A DNA stretch of 22,959 nt from NCBI GenBank assembly GCA_964626885.1, contig CAZVJA010000071.1, positions 1 to 22,959 of the forward strand, written 5' to 3'. The notes beneath the pieces are model-generated. The model saw only the letters and a list, made by a program, of their open reading frames with translations. It was not told the DNA's origin and did not search any database. Made by a program: the position numbers and the translations under genes. Of this stretch, positions 7,247 to 15,257 are shown piece after piece. This DNA comes from CAZVJA01 sp964626885. Its GTDB lineage: Bacteria > Planctomycetota > Planctomycetia > Planctomycetales > Planctomycetaceae. Numbering within the stretch: the stretch's first letter is position 1; every line of letters begins with the position of its first letter.

Positions 7247-8167
7247 TCACGTTTTGGACAGGTCGACTCCCATATCGAGCATCAAGAACTTCATGTCTTC
7301 CCAGACGTCCTTCTTGGCGGGAGGGTTGCGTAAGAGATAGGCCGGGTGATAGGTGCAGAGCACTTTGGCCCCACGATACGATAAAAATCGCCCGCGCAAC
7401 TTCCCCATCGAGAATTTTGTATCGAGCAGGTTTTGCGCCGCGACTGATCCCCAGCAAACGATGTAGTCGGGATCGATCGTCTCAATTTGGCCATCCAGGT
7501 ATTCCCGGCAGTTTGCCGCCTCTTCCGCGGTGGGAGTTCGGTTTTGCGGCGGCCGGCAGCGTAGAATGTTGCAGATGTAGATCTCCTCACGTTTCAAGCG
7601 GCAGGCCGCGATGATGTCGTTGAGGAGCTTTCCCGCCCGACCAACGAAGGGCTCTCCCTGTCGGTCTTCATCGGCTCCTGGCGCCTCCCCAACGAACATG
7701 ATCTTTGCTTCGGGGTTGCCGACGCCGAATACCGTTTGGGTTCGCGTTGCCGCCAGTTCCGTGCAGCGCGTGCAGCCGGCGACGCATTTAGCGAGTTCCG
7801 CCAATCGAGTTTCTCGCTCGGAGCGAGTCGTTTTACGTTGAGGCAATTTATTGGAATCCTGAATTAACCGCGGTTCATACTGGGGTTCTGTATCTTCAAA
7901 CAGCGATGGATATGAGTTCGTCGGCACAGGTTGATCCGCTGTGACAACCTCACAAGTAGCAGCTATGGGCTGTTCGTTCGGCTTGCCTGCCGTGGTTGAT
8001 GCCGCGCGATTCACACCTCGATGGGCCTCTTCGCTCACCGAATCCGCCGCGGAACTCTCGATTGGTCCGACAGTGGAGCGATGCAGGTGCTTCAAGCCTG
8101 CACGATGCAGGCTTTCCAACTGCTGTCGCGCCATTCGTCGCATGTGTGAAATGCTCTTTGTCGACAT
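7247..8167 (-). CDS. Family 4 (Fe-S) uracil-DNA glycosylase
   Basis: 306 aa from the ATG at 8167. A TTG 12 nt upstream is also open, but GGAGAGGGGA sits directly before the ATG and serves as its ribosome site. The catalytic domain lies at about 125-300. G-E-A-P-G-A-D-E-D (160-168) is uracil-pocket motif A and H-P-A-Y-L-L-R (274-280) is motif B. Four [4Fe-4S] ligands are C132 and C135 (C-T-R-C), C204 (L-R-C-R-P-P) and C220 (N-C-R-E-Y-L). The enzyme cuts uracil, the product of cytosine deamination, from DNA in base excision repair. The first ~120 residues are an added tail rich in Ser, Thr, Glu and Arg with no recognised fold. Family 4 enzymes from thermophiles are only about 200 residues, while some bacterial ones carry such extensions. 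It lies downstream of the HEAT-repeat gene on the same strand after 198 bp. Confidence 0.93.
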   Translation of the reverse strand: MSTKSISHMRRMARQQLESLHRAGLKHLHRSTVGPIESSAADSVSEEAHRGVNRAASTTAGKPNEQPIAATCEVVTADQPVPTNSYPSLFEDTEPQYEPRLIQDSNKLPQRKTTRSERETRLAELAKCVAGCTRCTELAATRTQTVFGVGNPEAKIMFVGEAPGADEDRQGEPFVGRAGKLLNDIIAACRLKREEIYICNILRCRPPQNRTPTAEEAANCREYLDGQIETIDPDYIVCWGSVAAQNLLDTKFSMGKLRGRFLSYRGAKVLCTYHPAYLLRNPPAKKDVWEDMKFLMLDMGVDLSKT

Positions 8168-8365
8168 TCCCCTCTCCAAGGGACGGTTGCTTCAAGCCGT
8201 TTCGTCTGAAACAGGGTGCGCGACGGAGTAGTTCGCGTCAAGCAACTCTCCACATGGAGATATTTACCGAGCCATCCGGAATTACCTGTCGATGGTTTTT
8301 CAGGCGCGCGATCGCCGGGAATGCTAACCCGATCCGAACGGTTCATGCGGTCACGTTTGCGACGG

Positions 8366-9700
8366 TCACGGCCGGCTTGGTGCGGGAACACCGCTGCTTT
8401 TTTGTGAACTCCGCCAAATTCGCCACGCTGCTTTGTCGTACCCGAATGACTGGCCCGTCAGATGTTCCAGAGCGGAAAGAACTTCCGGATTCTGCTCGTC
8501 CCGCGAGACGTCAACCGTCTGCATGAGTGGTGGAGGTGAATTCGATGTGTCGATGATGACACCGTTCGGGTATTGCCCGGTCAGCAGTCCTGCTGCCACG
8601 CCCGGCGGAAGATTCGCGATTCCCTGTTGTGGCGCGAATCCGCCGTCCGCCGTGAATGAGATGGAATCTTTCCTCGGAACGTTGATCTGATATTGATGCG
8701 TGGTCACAAGCGCTTCGATGAGGGGAGGGACCGTGCCCGCGTCACCAATCAGTTCTAACGCAGCCCCGGCCCGCCTCACAATTTCATTTCGCGGGTTGCT
8801 CAATTCCCGCACATAAAGTGGGCGCCCCACGTCGCTGCGATGCTTCACCATCCCATCGAGCGCTCGCGAGCGGACATCTCCGTCAACGTCGTACAGGGAT
8901 GACTCAACCAGCAGTGCGGATGTGTTTGGACCCGGGATATTCAGCAGGACGTCGACGTATAACGACCGAATGCGACGATCCTCATCGCCATTCAAGAAAT
9001 TCTTGAGTGCTCTTGCGGCGTTGGGGTCGCTCACCTGCAGCAGGTCTTCGATCGCTTTTTTCGATCGGTCGGGATCGGTCCCTTTCAACAAGATGTGCAA
9101 GCGTCGGATTTTCGCAAACCATTCCCGCTCTTCCTTGCGAATGGCATTGACCTGCTCCAACACACGCAGTTCTTCCACCGAGACATAGCGGCCTTTGTAT
9201 TTCACCAGCCCTCGCTCGCGTAGCAAATTATCGCGCGAAACCCATTTCCCATCGATCTGAGAATGGCCGAGCGCGTAGTGCGCCTTCTTATGAGTCGGTT
9301 CGAGTTCCACGATCCGCTCGAGCTGCTCTTTTCGGCACTCATCCAGATTCTGTGCGCGGCACCACTCGGCGAGTTGCCAGCGAGCTTCGACCGTGTCCGC
9401 CACAGAATCGGCTCGCCGGAGATACTCTTCATGAGCAACGGGACGTTCGACGAGGGACTCCACTTCCGCCGCGGGGAAGGTCAATCGAGCCCCGGAAAGA
9501 GTTGTGATCGTAATTTCCCGGGGCTGGGCAGTGGTGGGAGGAAGGGATTTTGTATCCCTTGGTCGTGAGGCCTTTTCGAGCCTGCCCCGAACAGTTCCTC
9601 CCCCCCGTAAGTGGATTTCGTCCCCGCATGAGACCCGGCCAATTGCGACGACTGCAAGAATCGTCAAAAACGGAATGAACTGGCAGCACTTACAGTGCAT
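8366..9700 (-). CDS. Exported HEAT-repeat protein
   Basis: 444 aa. An N-terminal signal segment (hydrophobic about 9-24, then R-V-S-C-G-D) directs export; the R-V-S-C sequence is not a standard lipobox, so cleavage by signal peptidase I is more likely. Residues about 27-85 look like a small beta-barrel that starts D-E-I-H-L-R-G-G-G. Residues 90-150 include a TPR-like stretch (Y-A-L-G-H-S-Q-I-D-G-K-W). About 215-335 hold HEAT-type alpha-helical repeats (D-G-D-V-R-S-R-A-L-D, N-E-I-V-R-R-A-G-A-A-L). A Gly/Pro-rich loop (about 345-395) and a short C-terminal tail follow. The ribosome site GGGAGGG lies 4-5 nt before the ATG. HEAT proteins are binding scaffolds; this planctomycete type has no known enzyme activity or partner. 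It is transcribed divergently from the third propeller gene. Confidence 0.82.
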   Translation of the reverse strand: MHCKCCQFIPFLTILAVVAIGRVSCGDEIHLRGGGTVRGRLEKASRPRDTKSLPPTTAQPREITITTLSGARLTFPAAEVESLVERPVAHEEYLRRADSVADTVEARWQLAEWCRAQNLDECRKEQLERIVELEPTHKKAHYALGHSQIDGKWVSRDNLLRERGLVKYKGRYVSVEELRVLEQVNAIRKEEREWFAKIRRLHILLKGTDPDRSKKAIEDLLQVSDPNAARALKNFLNGDEDRRIRSLYVDVLLNIPGPNTSALLVESSLYDVDGDVRSRALDGMVKHRSDVGRPLYVRELSNPRNEIVRRAGAALELIGDAGTVPPLIEALVTTHQYQINVPRKDSISFTADGGFAPQQGIANLPPGVAAGLLTGQYPNGVIIDTSNSPPPLMQTVDVSRDEQNPEVLSALEHLTGQSFGYDKAAWRIWRSSQKSSGVPAPSRP

Positions 9701-10096
9701 GGTTCCCTCCCGTCCTCAAAATCATGGCCGCGTCACCTTATGGCGATTGTAACGCCCTGGTCACGTTTTGCTCGCGAGATCCTGCCTTGGGGCCATTGTA
9801 TTGCGGCAAACTCAGCTGAATCAACAGCCCAATTTCGGTGCCCGGGAGGGCATCTCGAACGGTGAATGCGAATTGATCCAAATTGCAGGTGCGGTTCGAC
9901 GGAAATTCCCCGAACTTGAGAAGAGATGCTGGTTTCCGGCTCAAAAGGTCGGCTAGAATTGAGAGTTGGCTCCCCTTGGAAGCAGAGTGCCTTGCCGATT
10001 CCCCTGGGAAACCCGACAAACGTCTGGTTACGGTCGCAGGGAGGCCCGGGTATCTCACGTACGAAGATAGACATAGACAATGTCGAGAGGTTGACC
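9701..10096. other. Divergent intergenic region (396 bp) between HEAT and propeller genes
   Basis: No credible gene lies here. The open frame starting at 9926 is only the upstream extension of the propeller gene, and its codons look non-coding. The region must hold two divergent promoters. Candidate -10 boxes are TACAAT on the minus strand at 9746-9751 (about 38 nt of leader for the HEAT gene) and TAGAAT on the plus strand at 9954-9959 (about 130 nt of leader for the propeller gene). Neither has a good -35 at the right distance. Confidence 0.4.
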
Positions 10097-11404
10097 ATGC
10101 CGGTTGTTTTACTTCGAGGTCTTGGTTCTTACTCACGTGCCTCGGTGGCGATTCTGTTCCTCATTTTTGTGTCTTCTGCAACCGACAGCAACTTCGCGCA
10201 GGGCCCAAGCCGCGCCGCTCTCCCTTCGGCGCGTTCTTTGAACCGATTCGGTCTCGAACTTGCCTGGTGGAACTATGGGAATATGAACCCCAGTTTAGAC
10301 CGGGTTGCGTTTCTGACGGCTGATGAGGAAGTCTCCTACGTGCAGTCAGAGTCTGGGATGGTCACGGCGTTCGACAACGCAAACGGTCGCCAGCTTTGGT
10401 CACGGAAAATTGGCCGATCTCAAGGCGCTTCGTTCCCGCTGGTGTCCAACCAGGACTACGCCATCGTGTCGTCCGGGACGACGCTGTACGCCATTAAACG
10501 ATTCAGCGGGGAAATGGGTTGGGAAGTTCCTCTCCCCCGAATTCCCTCTTCGTCACCCTCGGTCGATAGCACACAGGTTTACATTGGCTCGCTGGACGGA
10601 ACGGTTGTCGCACTCGATTTGGCCAAGCTCAAAAGATACCACGAAGAAAACCTGCTCCCCCGTTGGGGACATATGGCGATTAACTGGCAGTACAGGACCG
10701 GTAGCGAGATTACGACGCCTCCGATCACGAGCGGTACTGTGCTGGACGTCGCTGCACGCGACGGTTCACTTTACGGGCTTTCCGCGGGCGAGAGTAAAAT
10801 TCGATTTCAATTCGAGACCGACGCACCAATTTCCGCTCCAGTTGCCTACTCAGACGGGTACCTTTTCCTGGCGTCCGAAGACTACAACGTGTACTGCATC
10901 AACGCGAACAACGGCACTATCCGATGGGAATACATTTCCGGTGCCCCGATCCGCAAGGCCCCTCACGTGATCGGTCAGGATGTCTTCTTGCTGCCGCACG
11001 ACGGCGGCATGTTCTGCCTTTCGGCTTCCGAGGGCCAGGAGAAATGGTGGACCTCACGGGCCACGGACTTCATCGCCGCGACGCATTCACTCGTGTATGC
11101 GTCCGACGATTCCGGAAACATTCTGATCCTCAGCCGTAAGGACGGCGCACTCATCGGAACGATGCCAATGCGAGATTACCAGATCCGTGTCGCGAACGAT
11201 CGGACCGACCGCATTTTTCTGGGAAATCCGAAGGGTCTTGTCCTGTGCATTCATGAACAACACCGCTCATTTCCGCTGTATCATAAGCAAGCGGAGCAAC
11301 GTCCCGTCCTCCCGGAACTTGCGCCAGAAGATTCATCGGGCAACGGCGGCGAAAAGAGTGGAACCGAGGCGGCACCGGAAAAAGCAAGCGACGGAAACAA
11401 CTAG
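10097..11404 (+). CDS. Exported PQQ-like (BamB-type) beta-propeller protein
   Basis: 435 aa from the ATG at 10097, selected because GAGAGG lies 6 nt upstream and a signal peptide follows at once (hydrophobic about 16-27, possible cleavage near N-F-A-Q). The frame is open back to 9926, but those 57 residues look non-coding. The body is a BamB-type propeller of about six to eight blades, with V-T-A-F-D-N-A-N-G-R-Q-L-W, Y-I-G-S-L-D-G-T-V-V-A-L-D and Y-C-I-N-A-N-N-G-T-I-R-W-E. The C-terminal ~30 residues are low-complexity (Gly, Glu, Ser, Ala). There is no catalytic signature; BamB is a lipoprotein of the outer-membrane assembly complex, but this protein has no lipobox and planctomycetes have many such paralogues. 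It is a single-gene unit, with DUF4912 about 1.15 kb downstream. Confidence 0.86.
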   Translation: MPVVLLRGLGSYSRASVAILFLIFVSSATDSNFAQGPSRAALPSARSLNRFGLELAWWNYGNMNPSLDRVAFLTADEEVSYVQSESGMVTAFDNANGRQLWSRKIGRSQGASFPLVSNQDYAIVSSGTTLYAIKRFSGEMGWEVPLPRIPSSSPSVDSTQVYIGSLDGTVVALDLAKLKRYHEENLLPRWGHMAINWQYRTGSEITTPPITSGTVLDVAARDGSLYGLSAGESKIRFQFETDAPISAPVAYSDGYLFLASEDYNVYCINANNGTIRWEYISGAPIRKAPHVIGQDVFLLPHDGGMFCLSASEGQEKWWTSRATDFIAATHSLVYASDDSGNILILSRKDGALIGTMPMRDYQIRVANDRTDRIFLGNPKGLVLCIHEQHRSFPLYHKQAEQRPVLPELAPEDSSGNGGEKSGTEAAPEKASDGNN

Positions 11405-12066
11405 CGCTTGCAGAGTTCCCTCTTACCACCTTCCCACTTAACGCGGTCGGCGAGGATGCAACGTTCCTCCGCTGCTGAGCCTTCGGTGTCAGTGCTCGAA
11501 CGAATCACCGCACGAAGGTCTCGTTGTATACGACCCAATGTGGTCGATACCGGACATTTATCCCGGGCACGCCTCAAGCGAGGGCGCTCGCGATAGACCT
11601 TTGGCTTCACGCATCGGAATTCGAAGGTCCAATCTGTCGGCAACGCTTTGCGTCCGATGTCCGTTCGGAATTCTTCCCGCGCCTAACAAGTGGACCAACC
11701 GAGTTGAATTGACAGCTTAGGTGGTCGGGGTCGATCCGAAGGCGAGCCCCTGGAACGAGAACCGCGATTCGTCATACCAAGCAGGTTGGCCCACTAGGAA
11801 AACTCGTTGCGTCACCCCCCAGTCTGTAGGAATTGACGTGCTTTGTAAGTCGCTCTCGGGATGGCAACCCTACCTGTAGCGAAGATTCTCGTGCGATGTA
11901 CATCAGTATTCACCCTGAGGCGATATTCGGCCAATATTTCAGCAATAACTTTCCTAAACCAATTTTAGATATGTAGTTACAAGCTGAAAAACGCATCAAC
12001 GGTCTTTTTTTCGTCCAGGCTCGATTGAAGCAATATTCTGCTGCTGGTACAAAAAAATAGTCTGAT

Positions 12067-12109
12067 GGAGTCTCTTACTCCGATGGGGGAGCGGTTCTTT
12101 CGATCCCCC
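12067..12109. other. Two tandem hairpins in the gene-free region
   Basis: GGAGT-CTCTT-ACTCC at 12067-12081 is followed after 3 nt by GGGGGA (12085-12090) pairing with TCCCCC (12104-12109). Back-to-back stems of this kind are found in structured RNAs and regulatory leaders; no known family could be matched by eye. Confidence 0.3.
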
Positions 12110-12387
12110 GAAATTGCTTCTAGATCCGTCTGTTTCTGCCTGTTTTCAAGCTGTTGTTGGTAAGTCGGTTGGTGTTCAGCCACGCCCGTGACGGCGGGTT
12201 GACTCCCTCCCCACCGACGTTGTGATACGAAGAACGGCTTCTTCAGTTCGAAGGAGGCACGGAAAGCCGCCGATATTTCAATCCCTCAGAAATATTTGTT
12301 TTGCAGGCTTTCTGGAGTCCGTTCGTGCAGTAGCAGTTACGACTTTTGCCGGGCATGTTCCCACGGCAAGCCAGGTCGTCTCGATTC

Positions 12388-12417
12388 GTGCCGTTTCAAT
12401 GTGAAACGATACGGCAC
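12388..12417. other. Imperfect inverted repeat upstream of the DUF4912 gene
   Basis: GTGCCG-TTTCA and TGAAA-(CGATA)-CGGCAC form an 11-bp two-part stem with a 3-nt loop and a 5-nt bulge, about 135 bp before the DUF4912 start. It may be an operator or RNA element; function unknown. Confidence 0.3.
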
Positions 12418-12550
12418 TGCCCAGCGAATGCTCCGGAACTCGCTACAGAGGCGTTAATGAGGAGCTTGGCATAGAGAATTCAGTCTCGAATCCCTGATTG
12501 GGTCTCGAGCAATTGTCGCAATCAAGGCTTGCTGCCGGAGTTTTCACAAC

Positions 12551-13711
12551 ATGACCGTCACCGACCTGCGCGCGCAAACACGTAAAGAATTGGCCACTCG
12601 AGCGAAACGGCACCAAATTGCCGGCTGGCACGAGATGACGAAGGAAGAACTCATCCAGGCCCTCGTCCGGGCGCTTCGGTCCCGTAAGAACAAAACTCGC
12701 GGACCCAACGGCAATCCGCGATCGTCGGCTATGAATGGCCGCGCGAAAAAACGCTCGGGACAGAACGGGCATGTTACGTCCCACAATGTGGTCCACCGCA
12801 ACGGCCGGAGCAACGGCACAAACGGACATTCCAATCGAGACAGCGGTTTGTCAAAGGGTAAACCGAATCGAACCCGTGCGGTGACAATCGCCAGTTCCAT
12901 CAAGAAACTCCTGAAACCGACGGTCATCGAACCGGCGGGACAGTCCATCGCCACTCGGGATCGGCTTGTCGCCCGCGCACACGACGCCTATTGGATTTAT
13001 GTTCAATGGTCGCTCACACAGCGCATATTGGAACGCGCTGCCGCCGCGCTGGGTACCGATTGGCATCAGGCGATTCCTGTTTTGCGGTTGTACGATGTGA
13101 CCGCGAGCGATTCGGCCGCCTCCACGAAAACCTGGATTCGAGACATCGAAATTCATGGTGAGATCGACCATTGGTACGTTCCAGTAGAAAACCCGCCGCG
13201 CTCGTATCGGCTCTACATCGGCTATCGGACGCCGCAGGGGCGTTTCTTCGCCATGGCCCAATCGAACCGGGTGCGAATGCCGCGGGCCGCGGCTTCCGCG
13301 AACGGGGGCCAAGCCGGCATGAACGGACACGACACGGATTCTGACCGAAACAGTCGACGCCCCCCCGCGCTCCGGGCAGCCTACCTGGCTCGAACAGAAG
13401 AGCTTGATGATGATGGAGAACCTATTCCCGACGGTAACGGCTTCTCCGCGGACTTTCCGTTTGAGCTCGAAACTGAACTTATTGTCCACGGCTCAACACA
13501 CCCGGAAGCGGAAATTACCCTGTTAGGGGATCCTGTGCCGGTCAGCAAGGATGGGACGTTCTCGCTTCGGTTCAGCTTGCCGAATGGTCGTCAGGTCATT
13601 CCCGCTGTTGCCATTCACCCTCGTGGGGCCGAGCAGCGAACCATCGTGCTGGGGATCGAACGCAATACCAAAGAGCTTGAGCGTCAATCGCTGGACGAAA
13701 CCGGAAGCTGA
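12551..13711 (+). CDS. DUF4912 protein with Rho-N/SAP-like head and Asn-Gly-rich linker
   Basis: 386 aa. Residues 1-43 (M-T-V-T-D-L-R-A-Q-T-R-K-E-L, then M-T-K-E-E-L-I-Q-A-L) match the helix-loop-helix Rho N-terminal/SAP-like domain, which in other proteins binds nucleic acid. Residues about 44-108 are a basic, disordered linker with many N-G pairs (G-P-N-G-N, M-N-G-R-A-K-K, Q-N-G-H, R-N-G-R-S-N-G-T-N-G-H). Residues about 138-245 are the DUF4912 domain (A-H-D-A-Y-W-I-Y-V-Q-W, D-H-W-Y-V-P-V, Y-R-L-Y-I-G-Y-R, R-V-R-M-P-R). Residues 305-372 are the beta-rich C-terminal segment (E-L-I-V-H-G-S-T) usual in this family. There is no signal peptide, so it should be cytoplasmic. The function of DUF4912 is unknown; the head suggests contact with RNA or DNA. 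GGAG lies 10 nt before the ATG. Confidence 0.9.
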   Translation: MTVTDLRAQTRKELATRAKRHQIAGWHEMTKEELIQALVRALRSRKNKTRGPNGNPRSSAMNGRAKKRSGQNGHVTSHNVVHRNGRSNGTNGHSNRDSGLSKGKPNRTRAVTIASSIKKLLKPTVIEPAGQSIATRDRLVARAHDAYWIYVQWSLTQRILERAAAALGTDWHQAIPVLRLYDVTASDSAASTKTWIRDIEIHGEIDHWYVPVENPPRSYRLYIGYRTPQGRFFAMAQSNRVRMPRAAASANGGQAGMNGHDTDSDRNSRRPPALRAAYLARTEELDDDGEPIPDGNGFSADFPFELETELIVHGSTHPEAEITLLGDPVPVSKDGTFSLRFSLPNGRQVIPAVAIHPRGAEQRTIVLGIERNTKELERQSLDETGS

Positions 13712-13713
13712 GT

Positions 13714-13742
13714 GGAATTGCTCCCGGTGATTCGATCGTCTT
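13714..13742 (+). promoter_or_regulatory. Possible ECF-type promoter of the sigma operon
   Basis: GGAATT (13714-13719), a 17-bp spacer, then CGTCTT (13737-13742) closely fit the general ECF promoter pattern (GGAAC / about 17 / CGTC). It starts right after the DUF4912 stop codon and would give a leader of about 220 nt before the sigma gene. If real, the sigma factor would drive its own operon. Confidence 0.3.
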
Positions 13743-13780
13743 GAGTTCGCGGGCAGGATTACCTTTACAGGCTGGCGATT

Positions 13781-13804
13781 GTTTCGCCCCAACATTGGCG
13801 AAAC
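13781..13804. terminator. Strong hairpin downstream of the DUF4912 gene
   Basis: GTTTCGCC pairs perfectly over 8 bp with GGCGAAAC around an 8-nt loop, 70 bp after the DUF4912 stop. Only CTTTG follows, so as an intrinsic terminator it is imperfect. It also falls in the predicted leader of the sigma mRNA and could act there instead. Confidence 0.35.
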
Positions 13805-13969
13805 CTTTGCGCCTGGCCGGTGTTTGGTAAGATGAGGGAGCTTCTCATTCATCCGTGCCGCTTATTCTCGACAGGAATGTCGGCTTAGGGGCCGGGTGGG
13901 GGAGCCCTGCACCTCGCACAACGCTCGAATCTTGTCCCATGGGAGATTCCCTCGGGTCAAAGGATTTTC

Positions 13970-14584
13970 GTGGTCACCAGCGAATCTGGACAGCTTGCCT
14001 ATCTCCGAGATCCGGACGTGCAGTTGATGCTGCGCGTCAAGGAAGGAGACGACCGTGCGTTCACCCAGCTTGTTACTGCCTATCAGGACCGGCTTGTCAA
14101 CGTTTTGACGCATCTTGTCCGCGATCAGGCAGCCGCCGAAGATTTGGCTCAGGAGGTTTTCCTGCGAATCTATCGCGCACGTCATGGGTATGAGCCCACG
14201 GCGAAGTTTTCCACCTGGTTGTTCCGCATCGCGAATAACCTGGCGAGCAATTCGCGCCGTAATCGGGGTCGGCGCAAGGAAGTGACCTTGAATGTCAACG
14301 ATTCCGGACCGCTCGGTCCTCGTCCCGGCGAGAAAATCATCGCGGAGAAATCCGCATTGATGCCTGCGAGACAGCTTGCAAAGGCCGAGGTGCGGGCCGT
14401 CGTGCGGGAGGCGCTCGAGACGCTTGGAGAGCGACAGAAAATGGCCGTCTTGCTCCACAAGTTTGAAGGCATGAGCTATGCCGATGTCGGGGACGCCTTG
14501 GAATTGACTCCGGCTGCAGTGAAATCGCTTTTATCGCGCGCCCGTGAGACCCTGCGTGTGCGTTTAGAGGCCTACATCAAATGA
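13970..14584 (+). CDS. ECF-family RNA polymerase sigma factor
   Basis: 204 aa from a GTG at 13970, with AAAGGA about 7 nt upstream. Region 2 spans about 28-98. It contains A-A-E-D-L-A-Q-E-V-F-L-R-I-Y, the -10 recognition and core-binding part, and F-S-T-W-L-F-R-I-A-N-N, the typical region 2.4 end. Region 4 spans about 148-198 with a helix-turn-helix (M-S-Y-A-D-V-G-D-A-L, V-K-S-L-L-S-R-A-R). The ~45-residue linker between them lacks region 3, as in ECF sigmas. It directs RNA polymerase to a small regulon and is normally held inactive by an anti-sigma factor, which is the likely role of the next gene (148 bp downstream). An ECF-like promoter lies upstream, which suggests autoregulation. Confidence 0.95.
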   Translation: MVTSESGQLAYLRDPDVQLMLRVKEGDDRAFTQLVTAYQDRLVNVLTHLVRDQAAAEDLAQEVFLRIYRARHGYEPTAKFSTWLFRIANNLASNSRRNRGRRKEVTLNVNDSGPLGPRPGEKIIAEKSALMPARQLAKAEVRAVVREALETLGERQKMAVLLHKFEGMSYADVGDALELTPAAVKSLLSRARETLRVRLEAYIK

Positions 14585-14732
14585 ATCGAACGGAACGATT
14601 GGTCGTGTTCGCTGCTCGATTGCAATTTCGCTACCCGAAGCAAATAGCCGTTTTCCGACGAAGGTTGAGCATTGTTGCCGGGCGTGGTTTCAGCTTAACA
14701 GGAAGAAGTCATAATGATCGCGGATTGATTTC

Positions 14733-15257
14733 ATGGAAAAGATGACTCGATTGAGTGCTCAGCAGCGTGCCGATCTCGTCGCCTATCTCGATGGCGAGCT
14801 CGACGACGTCACCATGAAAGACATCGAGCAGACTCTCACGAAGAGTCCTGCCGCGCGGCACGATGTCGATATGCTCATCCGCACCTGGGATCTCCTTGAC
14901 GAACTCGGCCGAACGACCGCCTCGCAGGATTTTTCGAATAAAACCATGACCAACCTCCGGGCCGCGGAAACCCAAGCCCCGTGGACCGGCGGAACTTGGA
15001 TCGAATTTCTTCGGGGGGCAGGAGCACGGCACGGCGCGATTCTGGTCGGGTGGGTCGCGGGTCTCGCGTGCATCGCGATTGTGGGATTTCTGCTCACAAA
15101 TCACTGGATTCCGGATGAATCCCGCATGCTCGTCGAGGAACTTCCGGTGATCGAAAACCTCGATCGGTATTCCAACATCGGCAGCATCGAGTTTCTCAGA
15201 GAATTGAACAGCAAGGTCGGAAAGTTCGATGAAAATCCCAATGCTCCGCGCAAATGA
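14733..15257 (+). CDS. Membrane anti-sigma-factor-like protein
   Basis: 174 aa. The N-terminal cytoplasmic part (L-V-A-Y-L-D-G-E-L-D-D-V-T-M at about 15-28, then helices to about 60) matches the sigma-binding helices of anti-sigma domains. One transmembrane helix lies at about 102-122, followed by a short outer part (residues 123-174). The zinc ligands H-x3-C-x2-C of classical ZAS anti-sigmas are absent: there is no Cys or His in that position, so it would be a zinc-free variant. It sits directly after the ECF sigma gene, and its tail overlaps the next gene by 29 bp, so the two are probably translationally coupled. Assignment rests on both sequence pattern and position. Confidence 0.8.
   Translation: MEKMTRLSAQQRADLVAYLDGELDDVTMKDIEQTLTKSPAARHDVDMLIRTWDLLDELGRTTASQDFSNKTMTNLRAAETQAPWTGGTWIEFLRGAGARHGAILVGWVAGLACIAIVGFLLTNHWIPDESRMLVEELPVIENLDRYSNIGSIEFLRELNSKVGKFDENPNAPRK

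Larger units (their letters stand above)
11405..12550. other. 1.15-kb region without a convincing gene
   Basis: Short open frames occur on both strands (for example minus 11401-11643 and minus 11977-12183), but none has a ribosome site, domain or sensible composition. The part around 11900-12180 is more A/T-rich than the coding regions and contains a T7 run at 12005-12011. Hairpins are seen at 12067-12081, 12085-12109 and 12388-12417. No tRNA, RNase P, tmRNA or SRP signature was recognised. It could hold a small RNA, long regulatory DNA, or a gene decayed beyond recognition. Confidence 0.45.

Noticed and set aside
362..11404. True PQQ-dependent alcohol dehydrogenases among the propeller proteins
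   Set aside because: Blades and W motifs are present, but a full PQQ/metal ligand set was not recognised in any of the three; only one vicinal Cys pair was seen.
11401..11643. Minus-strand open frame of 80 codons after the third propeller gene
   Set aside because: No ribosome site, arginine-rich random composition, overlaps the stop codon of a real gene.
11977..12183. Small minus-strand open frame (68 codons, GTG start) in the gene-free region
   Set aside because: Hydrophilic and superficially protein-like, but without ribosome site, domain or neighbour support.
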